Shown: piece after piece, positions 6,315-11,528 of the stretch | Numbering within the stretch: the first letter of the stretch is position 1 | Layout: every line of letters begins with the position of its first letter | Origin: Bacillota bacterium | GTDB lineage: Bacteria > Bacillota > Desulfotomaculia > Desulfotomaculales > JAJYZD01 | Assembly: GCA_021800315.1 (NCBI GenBank) | Contig: JAJYZD010000107.1 | Coordinates: 1-11,528, forward strand | Direction of reading: 5' to 3' | Length of the DNA: 11,528 nucleotides | Translations under genes and position numbers: made by a program | Notes under the pieces: model-generated | Told to the model about the DNA's origin: nothing | What the model saw: the letters and a program-made list of their open reading frames with translations, nothing else | The model's database searches: none

Positions 6315-7882
6315 CGGCCCCGCCCTCCGCGGGGTTTGCGCGCCGGCTCCGGTACGGCGTGCCTGGTAGCGTCCAGGGGGCGCAGGGCGCCGGGCCGGAT
6401 GGTGGAGACCGGCACGGGCGACCGCAGGAGCACGGCTTTCAGAGCCGGCCAGGAGAACGGTATAAGCGGCCACAGGTAGGGCACTCCGAAGGACCGGCTG
6501 GTGACCAGGAGGACGAACGTGGCCAGGGTGCCCGCAATGAGGCCGGGCAGGCGGAACAGGCCGGTCAGGATGAGCAGGAAAATACGGACCAGGCGGTTGG
6601 CCATGGACAACTCGAAAGACGGGGTCAGGAAAGTGCCTACGGCGGCCACGGCGGTGTAAATGATCACCTCGGGGGCCATAAGTCCGATCTGGGCGGCGTA
6701 CTGGCCCACCACCACGGCGGCCACGATGCCCACGGCGGTGGCCAGGGCCGTATCAATGTGGATGGTGGCCTGCCGGATCATGTCGATGGCGATGTCGGCG
6801 AGGAGGAACTGGATCAGAAGCGGTATCTTACTCGGGTGGGAAGGCCCGATGAACGCCAGGGCCGGCGGCAGCAGGCCCGGTTGGAGGGCGACGAGCAGCC
6901 ACACCGGCGTGAGGAAGACCGAGGCGAAGACGCCGATGTAACGCACCCAGCGGATGAATGTTCCCACCAGGGGGGTATCGTGATACTCCTCGGCATGCTG
7001 GAGATGATGCCAAATGGTGGACGGAGCGATCAGCACACTGCACGTGGTATCCACCAGGATCAGGACGTGGCCCTCCAGAAGGTGGATGGCGGCCACGTCG
7101 GGCCGCTCGGTATACCGGACCCGGGGAAAGGGGTTCCAACTGTTTTTGACGTCCAGCAGTTCGCTGACGCCCCTTTCGGCCATCGGCACCCCGTCGATAT
7201 TGATCCGCTTGAGCCGCTCCTTGACCGCCTGCACCAGTTCGGGGTCGGCGATGTCCTTGATGTAGGAAACGACCACGTCGGTGTGGGAACGGCTGCCGAC
7301 CTCCACGATGGCCATGCGCAGGTTCGGATCGCGCAGCCGGCGCCGGATCAGGACCACGTTGAAGGACATGGTCTCCACGAAACCGTCCCGGGAGCCCCGC
7401 TCCACTTTTTCCAGTTCCGGCTCCTCGATGGCCCGCACCGGGTAGGAGCGGATGTCAAGGACGACGGCCTCGTCGATCCCGTCAAAAAAGAGGATCACCG
7501 GACCGGACAGAACGTAGGTTATCACCTTGTCCCAGGAGCGGGTGGTACTCGCCTGGATGGTGTCGGCGTGGCGGTGGAAGAACTTGTGCAGGGTATCCAC
7601 CGTCAGCTCTTCCTTGGGCAGCATCTCCCAGAAATGCATGAGCAGGGTCCCCTGGACCTGGGGGGTAAAGTTGTTGACATAGAAAAAGGCCGCCCTTTTG
7701 CCGCCGACCTCGATCACCCGGTAAAGGATGTCGAAACTTTCGCCGGCCCCCAGCCGCTCTTTCAAATAAGCTACGTTTTCATCCAGGCTTTTGGCCACCT
7801 GCAGCCCGCCGGTATCCTCCCCGCCGGAGCCGGATCCGGATCCGGCTTGGGACCTGTTACGCAAAATGTTCAGGGGTTTCAT
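6311..7882 (-). CDS. spoVAF: SpoVAF-type GerA-family spore membrane protein
   Basis: GerA-family A subunits sit in the spore inner membrane. SpoVAF is the member tied to the SpoVA channel that moves dipicolinic acid during sporulation and germination. The 523-residue protein has a large soluble N-terminal domain (about 30-300), then about five membrane segments between 310 and 465 (for example IGVFASVFLTPVWLLVAL and IVAAVVVGQYA). The SpoVAF-specific stretch LQHAEEY..TPLVGTFIRWVRYIG starts at 294, PEVIIYTAVAAVGTF..PSFELSMANRL spans 404-431, and the tail PYLWPLIPF (468-476) is diagnostic. Residues 11-24 are a Gly/Ser linker encoded by a GC-rich hexamer repeat. The ATG at 7882 has GGAGAG ten bases upstream. 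The spoVAA-AE genes are missing beside it, and its stop overlaps the next gene. No clear promoter was seen in the 180 bases upstream. Confidence 0.92.
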   Translation of the reverse strand: MKPLNILRNRSQAGSGSGSGGEDTGGLQVAKSLDENVAYLKERLGAGESFDILYRVIEVGGKRAAFFYVNNFTPQVQGTLLMHFWEMLPKEELTVDTLHKFFHRHADTIQASTTRSWDKVITYVLSGPVILFFDGIDEAVVLDIRSYPVRAIEEPELEKVERGSRDGFVETMSFNVVLIRRRLRDPNLRMAIVEVGSRSHTDVVVSYIKDIADPELVQAVKERLKRINIDGVPMAERGVSELLDVKNSWNPFPRVRYTERPDVAAIHLLEGHVLILVDTTCSVLIAPSTIWHHLQHAEEYHDTPLVGTFIRWVRYIGVFASVFLTPVWLLVALQPGLLPPALAFIGPSHPSKIPLLIQFLLADIAIDMIRQATIHIDTALATAVGIVAAVVVGQYAAQIGLMAPEVIIYTAVAAVGTFLTPSFELSMANRLVRIFLLILTGLFRLPGLIAGTLATFVLLVTSRSFGVPYLWPLIPFSWPALKAVLLRSPVPVSTIRPGALRPLDATRHAVPEPARKPRGGRGR

Positions 7883-7933
7883 CGTTCCCGCACTCTCCGC
7901 CTCCCCATGTCCGGGCCGTAAGCCGACTCCGGT

Positions 7934-7962
7934 AAAAAACCCCCCCGTCGGGTGGGGGTTTT
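7934..7962 (-). terminator. Intrinsic terminator between the dodecin gene and spoVAF
   Basis: On the minus strand AAAACCCCC and GGGGGGGTTTTTT form a stem of about nine pairs with a short loop, ending in six T residues (7939-7934). The opposite strand also carries a short T-run, so it may work both ways. It ends the dodecin transcript and lies only 52 bases before the spoVAF start. It could also act as an attenuator if spoVAF relies on read-through. Confidence 0.8.
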
Positions 7963-8030
7963 CCGTTTTTCGGTACGGACCAAAACCCGCAGTCCTTTTG
8001 CCTTCACCGGGCCCGGGGGGAACGGGATGA

Positions 8031-8052
8031 GGCGTCCGGCTCAGCGGACGCC
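8031..8052. repeat. Perfect inverted repeat just after the dodecin gene
   Basis: GGCGTCCG (8031-8038) and CGGACGCC (8045-8052) form a perfect 8-bp stem with a 6-base loop, 11 bases past the dodecin stop. No T-run follows on either strand, so it is not a standard intrinsic terminator. It may protect the short mRNA's 3' end; the real terminator lies at 7934-7962. Confidence 0.5.
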
Positions 8053-8063
8053 GCCGTCCCCCG

Positions 8064-8258
8064 CTACTCGGTGTACGCTATTTTCACGTCGGTCTTGAAA
8101 TTCTTGACCTGCCCGTTTTCCACCGCCGCGGTGAAATTGATCACTTCCACCCCGGTGATGTTCTTCATGGTCCGGCCGGCTTCGTTCACCGCGTTCTGGA
8201 CGGCGCTGCGCCATCCCTCGTTGCTTTGGCCGATCACCTCGGATACCTTGACCTGCAC
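8064..8258 (-). CDS. Dodecin-family small flavin/CoA-binding protein
   Basis: This is a 64-residue protein with the dodecin pattern throughout: VSEVIGQSNEGW at 5-16, AVQNAVNEAGRTMKNITG at 19-36, VEVINF at 37-42, and a final beta strand VKIAY. Dodecins form hollow 12-subunit spheres that store riboflavin or FMN, and some also bind coenzyme A. The Trp36 that stacks on the flavin in Halobacterium dodecin is Gly36 here, so ligand binding may differ. The GTG at 8258 has AGAGGGGGAAG upstream; the ATG at 8265 is in another frame. The gene is a one-gene unit: a sigma-G-like promoter precedes it (8312-8341) and a hairpin terminator follows (7934-7962). It lies where spoVA genes follow sigF in Bacillus. 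The family is confident; a spore role is inferred from the promoter. Confidence 0.85.
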   Translation of the reverse strand: MQVKVSEVIGQSNEGWRSAVQNAVNEAGRTMKNITGVEVINFTAAVENGQVKNFKTDVKIAYTE

Positions 8259-8311
8259 TCGTCATCTTCCCCCTCTCGTATGACATCCAGGACCTCAATG
8301 CCATCAATGTC

Positions 8312-8341
8312 TATTATGGATGGAGGCGAACCTCTTTATAC
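8312..8341 (-). promoter_or_regulatory. Sigma-G (forespore)-type promoter of the dodecin gene
   Basis: On the minus strand GTATA (8341-8337) and CATAATA (8318-8312) are separated by 18 bases. This fits the Bacillus sigma-G consensus (about GYATR, 18 bases, CANANTA) and matches the dacF promoter in spacing. It sits right after the sigF terminator, with a likely leader of about 45 bases. The spacer contains GAGGTTCGCCTC, a small inverted repeat. Overlapping use by sigma-F is possible. Confidence 0.65.
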
Positions 8342-8345
8342 GAAG

Positions 8346-8367
8346 AAAAACCGCCCGAAGGCGGCTT
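8346..8367 (-). terminator. Intrinsic terminator of the spoIIA operon
   Basis: CCGCC-TTCG-GGCGG forms a hairpin with a stable UUCG tetraloop (8364-8351), extended by A/G-T pairs, and is followed on the minus strand by five T residues (8350-8346). It lies five bases past the sigF stop. Confidence 0.88.
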
Positions 8368-8372
8368 ACCTG

Positions 8373-9152
8373 TTAATCCGGCGGTCTCTCGCCCAGCAGT
8401 TCCCGCAGCCTGGTCAGCGCCTGCCTCTCCAGGCGGGAGACCTGGACCTGGGACAGGCCCAGCCTGGCGGCCACCTCGGCCTGGGTGTGGTCTTCGAAGA
8501 ACCGGGCCTGCAGGATCAGGCGGTCCCGGGCGGGCAGGTCCTCCAGAAGCTCCCGCAGGGCGATCGCGTCCAGCCAGGAACTTTCCCCTTCGCAGCCCCG
8601 CAACTGGTCCATGATGTAAACCGGGTCCCCTTCCTCGGAGCGTACCGCCTCATACACCGATACCGGCGCCTGCACCGCGTCCAGGGCCATGACCACGTCC
8701 TCGGGGGAAATACCCAGGGCTCCGGCTATCTCGGCCGCGGTCGGCTCCCGGCCCTGCCGGTTGAGCAACTGTTCCCGGGCCATGTTCACCCGCGCGGCGG
8801 TTTCCTTCATGGTGCGGCTGACCTTGACGGCACCGTCGTCGCGCAGGAAACGCCTGATCTCCCCGATGATCATGGGCACCGCGTAAGTGGAGAACTTCAC
8901 CTGGAAGTTGAGGTTGAACTTGTCGACGGCTTTCAGGAGGCCTATGCAGCCGATCTGAAAGAGATCCTCCTGTTCGTAGCCGCGGTTCCAAAACCTTTTG
9001 ACCAGGTTGAACACCAGCTTCAGGTTGCAGTTGATCAGGCTCTCCCGTGCCGACCGGTCGCCATCCTGGGCCCTTTTGATCAGCGCCCGGGTCTGGGTCT
9101 CGTCGAGCAAAGGGTAGCGGGGCAGGTTCATGGCGGCGAGCCTTGTGGCCAA
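8373..9152 (-). CDS. sigF: RNA polymerase sporulation sigma factor SigF
   Basis: SigF is the first forespore-specific sigma factor; it is held inactive by SpoIIAB until the asymmetric septum forms. The 259-residue protein (255 in B. subtilis) aligns end to end: region 2 with DLFQIGCIGLLKAVDKF at 63-79 and FSTYAVPMIIGEIRRFLRDD at 87-106, region 3 at about 115-170, region 4 with the helix-turn-helix TQAEVAARLGLSQVQVSRLE at 223-242. The TTG at 9152 is preferred because GGGGGGAG lies just upstream; the in-frame ATG at 9131 lacks a ribosome site and would remove seven residues. It follows spoIIAB by 40 bases and a terminator follows it. Also called spoIIAC. Confidence 0.97.
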   Translation of the reverse strand: MATRLAAMNLPRYPLLDETQTRALIKRAQDGDRSARESLINCNLKLVFNLVKRFWNRGYEQEDLFQIGCIGLLKAVDKFNLNFQVKFSTYAVPMIIGEIRRFLRDDGAVKVSRTMKETAARVNMAREQLLNRQGREPTAAEIAGALGISPEDVVMALDAVQAPVSVYEAVRSEEGDPVYIMDQLRGCEGESSWLDAIALRELLEDLPARDRLILQARFFEDHTQAEVAARLGLSQVQVSRLERQALTRLRELLGERPPD

Positions 9153-9192
9153 GCGTCTCCCCCCGAAAATGACCCCGGGACGCGGGGCGGTC

Positions 9193-9681
9193 TCAGCAGT
9201 TGCCGGCGATGGGCTTTCCGGGCGCGACCGCCCCCCTGACCTTCTTGCGCATAACCACCCGCGTGCCCTGTCCGGGAGCCGAAACCAGCACCACTTCGTC
9301 CATGAACGAGCGCATCAGGGCGAATCCCATGCCGCCTTCCTCCTCCCCGTCGCCCCCTGCCGCCTGGTCGTCCCCGGAAAAACCATACCCGCGGTCTTCC
9401 ACCGCTATTTCCAGCCAGTCCGGGTAGACGGCGGCGGAAACCTCGATCCAGCGGTCCGGCTGCCGCCCGTACCCGTGGAGAATGGCGTTGGACACCGCCT
9501 CGGAAACCGCCACCTTTATCTCTTCCAGTTCGGACAGAACGAGGTCCAGTTGGCTGAAGAAGGCCGCCACCGCCACCCTGGCCAATCCCAGGTTGACCGG
9601 TTGACTGAGCAGGGAAATCGTCATTTCGTTGAGCGCCTTGGTAGCGGAAGGCGCCGCGGTCAAGCGTCCGGAGTCCGTCAC
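9193..9681 (-). CDS. spoIIAB: Anti-sigma-F factor and serine kinase SpoIIAB
   Basis: SpoIIAB binds SigF and phosphorylates SpoIIAA. The 162-residue protein has the GHKL kinase fold: the N-box SEAVSNAILHGY at 60-71 with general base E61 and metal ligand N65 (E46 and N50 in B. subtilis), the G1 box EDRGYG at 95-100, and GGMGF at 116-120. It carries about 15 extra N-terminal residues. The ATP-lid segment is short, acidic and Gly-rich (SGDDQAAGGDGEEEG) and lacks the usual QPLFTT stretch. The GTG at 9681 overlaps the spoIIAA stop as GTGA, with a run of G residues seven bases upstream, so translation is likely coupled. A start at residue 20 would match the usual length better but has no ribosome site. 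Confidence 0.95.
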   Translation of the reverse strand: MTDSGRLTAAPSATKALNEMTISLLSQPVNLGLARVAVAAFFSQLDLVLSELEEIKVAVSEAVSNAILHGYGRQPDRWIEVSAAVYPDWLEIAVEDRGYGFSGDDQAAGGDGEEEGGMGFALMRSFMDEVVLVSAPGQGTRVVMRKKVRGAVAPGKPIAGNC

Positions 9682-10052
9682 CGGTCATCCCCCCTACCGC
9701 CGTTTCCGTCCCCCGGTTCCAACCCGGCCAGCGCCTCCCCTTCGGAGGCGTACTCCCGCATGATGCGCAACAGGCCCGAAAGCTCGAGGACGCGTTTTAC
9801 CGTGGGTCCGGGACCCACCAGCCCTACCCGCCCCCCGTTCTGGAGCAGGCGGCGGTACCGTCCCAAAATGACGCCCAGACCCGAACTGTCGATCAAACTT
9901 ACACTGCTCAAATTCAGCACCAGGTTGCGCGTCCCCTTTTCCCCCATGGCCCGGTCCAGCGCGGTGCGCAGGGCGTCCGCCACCTGCAGGTCGATCTCCC
10001 CGTTAAGCCTGGCCACCAGCGATCGCCCCTTGTCCTCCAGTTGCAAAATCAA
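9678..10052 (-). CDS. spoIIAA: Anti-anti-sigma factor SpoIIAA
   Basis: This is the STAS-domain antagonist that, when dephosphorylated by SpoIIE, pulls SpoIIAB off SigF. The diagnostic stretch LIDSSGLGVILGRYR is present, with the phosphorylated Ser at residue 56 (Ser58 in B. subtilis), and GEIDL near the N-terminus. It is 124 residues against 117, with an acidic, Gly-rich tail. The TTG at 10052 is chosen because GGAGG lies eight bases upstream; the GTG at 10061 overlaps that ribosome site. It is the first gene of spoIIAA-spoIIAB-sigF. Bacillus uses sigma-H here; I could not find a well-spaced sigma-H promoter in the 66 bases between the dacF terminator and this start. Confidence 0.95.
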   Translation of the reverse strand: MILQLEDKGRSLVARLNGEIDLQVADALRTALDRAMGEKGTRNLVLNLSSVSLIDSSGLGVILGRYRRLLQNGGRVGLVGPGPTVKRVLELSGLLRIMREYASEGEALAGLEPGDGNGGRGDDR

Positions 10053-10118
10053 TAAAATCACCTCCGGCTCCCAGGCTATTACTTCGCCGCGGCCGGCCCG
10101 ATTCCTCCATATCCTGGC

Positions 10119-10149
10119 AAAAAAAGAACCGGGCCCCTTTTCGACCCGG
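10119..10149 (-). terminator. Intrinsic terminator after dacF
   Basis: CCGGGTC (10149-10143) pairs with GGCCCGG (10135-10129), with one G-T pair, around a 7-base A/G-rich loop. The minus strand then reads TTC and seven T residues (10125-10119). It separates dacF from spoIIAA, though read-through is known for this gene order in Bacillus. Confidence 0.8.
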
Positions 10150-10160
10150 CCAGGTCCGCT

Positions 10161-11333
10161 TCACGGCTGCCAGAACGGTTTGTCCTCGCCGTAGACCCGC
10201 TGCATGGTCCGCCATATCTCCTCGCCCAACCCGGCCCTCCCCACGTCATAGGCAGCCACCAATGGCACCCGCAGCACCTCCCGCCCCTTTTTCAGCACCG
10301 TATAGGAGCCCACCCGGCTGCCCCGGCGAACCGGGGCCTTTACCGCCGCCGGCAGTTCCACCCTTGACTCGAACCCTTTCTCCTCGCCCCGGGGTACGAC
10401 CATGGTCACCCAGTCCCCGGTAACGGCCGGCACCGTCTGCCGGTGGCCCTTGTCCACCTTCAGGTCCCGGATCTTTTCCCCGGCCCCGGCCAGGTTCACC
10501 GCCCGGTACCGGGCGAAGCCGTAGTTGAAGATGCGCATGGTTTCCCGGAAATGGCTCTTCGGCCCGGGTGTTCCCAACACCACGGCCACCAGGCGCAATC
10601 CGTCACGTTCGGCGCTGGCGGCGAGACAGTAAGCCGCCTCGCTGGTCCAACCCGTCTTGCCGGCGTCGGTCCCCTTGTACCACCAGAGCAGCTTGTTGGT
10701 GTTCCACAGCTTGAACCGGCCGCCCCGCAAATCATATTCCTTGATTCCCGACAGTTCCATGAACAGGGGGTGCGCAAGTCCCGCCCGCATGATCCTGGCC
10801 ATGTCCAGGGCGGAAGTGTAGTGCTCCGGGGCCGGCAGCCCGGTAGCGTTGGCAAAATGGGTGTCGGTGCACCCCAGGGCCCTGGCCCGCTCGTTCATGT
10901 CGGCCACGAAGGCCTCCTCGCTGCCGGCCAGGTGTTCCGCCACCGCCACGCTCGCGTCGTTGGCCGAGCCCACCGCGACCGAGATCAACATGTCCTTGAG
11001 GCTCATCTCCTCGCCCTGTGCCAGGTAGATCTGCGAACCGCCCATCGACCAGGCGTGTTCGCTGGTGCCCACCTTGTCGGTAAGCCTGGCCTTGCCGTGC
11101 TCCACGGCTTCCACCGCCAGGAGCAGTGTCATGAGCTTGGTCACCGAGGCCATGGGCAGGCGCTGGACGGCATCCTTCAGGAAAAGCTCCCGTCCGGTGT
11201 GCGCTTCGACCAGGGCGGCCGCCCGGGCGGTGGTCTGGAGGGCGGGGGCCGGGTCGCCTGCGGCCCAGGCTCCCGGGGGAGTGCAAAAGAGCATTGAGAC
11301 GACGGCGAGGACGGCGGCCGGGCTGGATCTCAT
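10161..11333 (-). CDS. dacF: D-alanyl-D-alanine carboxypeptidase DacF (penicillin-binding protein 5/6 type)
   Basis: DacF trims the terminal D-Ala from peptidoglycan stem peptides and tunes cross-linking of spore wall peptidoglycan. The 390-residue protein has a signal peptide (hydrophobic core at about 6-17, cleavage near AWA-A at residue 24-25). The three active-site motifs are intact: SVTK at 63-66, SAN at 123-125, KTG at 226-228. The C-terminal half (about 270-390) is the beta-rich PBP5-like domain. Length matches B. subtilis DacF, and it stands directly before spoIIAA as there. The ATG at 11333 has AAGGGG eight bases upstream, and a sigma-G-like promoter lies about 36 bases before it. 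Upstream in-frame codons to 11429 lack a ribosome site and would bury the signal peptide. Confidence 0.95.
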   Translation of the reverse strand: MRSSPAAVLAVVSMLFCTPPGAWAAGDPAPALQTTARAAALVEAHTGRELFLKDAVQRLPMASVTKLMTLLLAVEAVEHGKARLTDKVGTSEHAWSMGGSQIYLAQGEEMSLKDMLISVAVGSANDASVAVAEHLAGSEEAFVADMNERARALGCTDTHFANATGLPAPEHYTSALDMARIMRAGLAHPLFMELSGIKEYDLRGGRFKLWNTNKLLWWYKGTDAGKTGWTSEAAYCLAASAERDGLRLVAVVLGTPGPKSHFRETMRIFNYGFARYRAVNLAGAGEKIRDLKVDKGHRQTVPAVTGDWVTMVVPRGEEKGFESRVELPAAVKAPVRRGSRVGSYTVLKKGREVLRVPLVAAYDVGRAGLGEEIWRTMQRVYGEDKPFWQP

Positions 11334-11368
11334 CAAGACATCCCCTTTGCGTAAATCAGGCTGAAAGG

Positions 11369-11398
11369 TAGTATGCGAGAGGGGGATAAAAAGCATAC
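11369..11398 (-). promoter_or_regulatory. Sigma-G (forespore)-type promoter of dacF
   Basis: On the minus strand GTATG (11398-11394) and CATACTA (11375-11369) are separated by exactly 18 bases. CATACTA is the classic sigma-G -10 sequence. dacF is a known forespore gene in Bacillus, which supports the reading. The likely leader is about 30 bases. Confidence 0.78.
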
Positions 11399-11401
11399 GG
11401 G

Positions 11402-11454
11402 GGCCGGAGGAGATGGTTCGCTGGTTCAAGCCGAAAAATCTCGCTCATCCGGCC
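11402..11454. repeat. Interrupted inverted repeat upstream of the dacF promoter
   Basis: GGCCGGA (11402-11408) and TCCGGCC (11448-11454) are perfect inverted copies. GAGAT near the left arm and ATCTC near the right arm could pair inside them. The repeat ends right before the dacF -35 box. No T-run follows on either strand. It may be a regulator site or chance in GC-rich DNA. Confidence 0.3.
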
Positions 11455-11493
11455 CTGCACCACCCGTATACCCGGAAGCCTGCGCGGAACAAT

Positions 11494-11528
11494 AAGGGGC
11501 ACGGTGAAAATTGGAGAAAAGGAGACAC
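11494..11528 (+). promoter_or_regulatory. Ribosome-binding-site-like sequence pointing out of the window
   Basis: On the plus strand AAGGGG (11494-11499) stands four bases before a GTG at 11504 that stays open to the edge, and AAAGGAG (11519-11525) stands a few bases before the edge. Either could start a gene running rightward, divergent from dacF. Too little sequence remains to decide. Confidence 0.25.

Noticed and set aside
6359..7921. A 520-codon open frame on the plus strand opposite spoVAF, and a 347-codon one at 5436-6479
   Set aside because: They are antisense shadows of well-recognised genes in GC-rich DNA. The translations are low-complexity, rich in Gly, His, Gln and Arg, with no domain and no proper ribosome site.
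10062..10118. AGGATAT and GAGGAAT upstream of spoIIAA, resembling sigma-H -35 and -10 elements
   Set aside because: They are almost adjacent, not separated by the 11-14 bases sigma-H needs, and the next GAAG is too far away. I do not call a promoter, although sigma-H control is expected from Bacillus.

Overview
The window reads as chromosome from a GC-rich, spore-forming, anaerobic Firmicute, most likely of the Desulfotomaculum/Pelotomaculum/Thermoanaerobacteria type. The evidence is a complete forespore sigma-factor locus (dacF, spoIIAA, spoIIAB, sigF), a SpoVAF-type GerA protein, a CodY regulator, and a 2-hydroxyacyl-CoA dehydratase-type activase typical of strict anaerobes. The genus is an inference. 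All 13 recognisable genes lie on the minus strand, so transcription runs from high to low coordinates. I found no rRNA, tRNA, CRISPR array or insertion sequence.

In transcription order: dacF (11333-10161) has an excellent sigma-G-like promoter and its own terminator. Next is the spoIIA operon, spoIIAA-spoIIAB-sigF (10052-8373), which ends in a UUCG-type terminator. A one-gene unit follows for a 64-residue dodecin-like protein (8258-8064). It has a second sigma-G-like promoter of the same architecture and is followed by a strong hairpin terminator. Then comes a compact five-gene unit (7882-3058): spoVAF, two paralogous DUF2229/COG3580-3581-type proteins, an ASKHA ATPase of the BadF/BadG/BcrA/BcrD (HgdC) activase family, and a 53-residue four-cysteine DUF1540 protein. 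It ends in a long-stem terminator. The first four genes overlap by 4 to 10 bases.

Beyond that lies codY (2819-1941), preceded by a 240-base region with a perfect 12-bp palindrome and a tandem 8-bp repeat. Last is a two-gene unit with a near-consensus sigma-A promoter. It encodes an XRE-type regulator (1663-641) and a GAF-domain protein that runs off the left edge (612-1).

The spoIIA locus is the standard switch for forespore sigma-F: SpoIIAB holds SigF, and dephosphorylated SpoIIAA releases it. The notable part is downstream. The spoVAA-AE genes that accompany spoVAF in Bacillus are absent here. A dodecin gene with a forespore-type promoter stands between sigF and spoVAF, and spoVAF is translationally coupled to an ATP-driven iron-sulfur activase module of unknown substrate. 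This is the best candidate in the window for an undescribed system: a spore-associated redox or activation module. The families are known individually; the coupling and function are inference.

Start codons are unusual. Nine of the 13 genes appear to start with GTG or TTG, each placed by a Shine-Dalgarno sequence, a stop-start overlap or family alignment.
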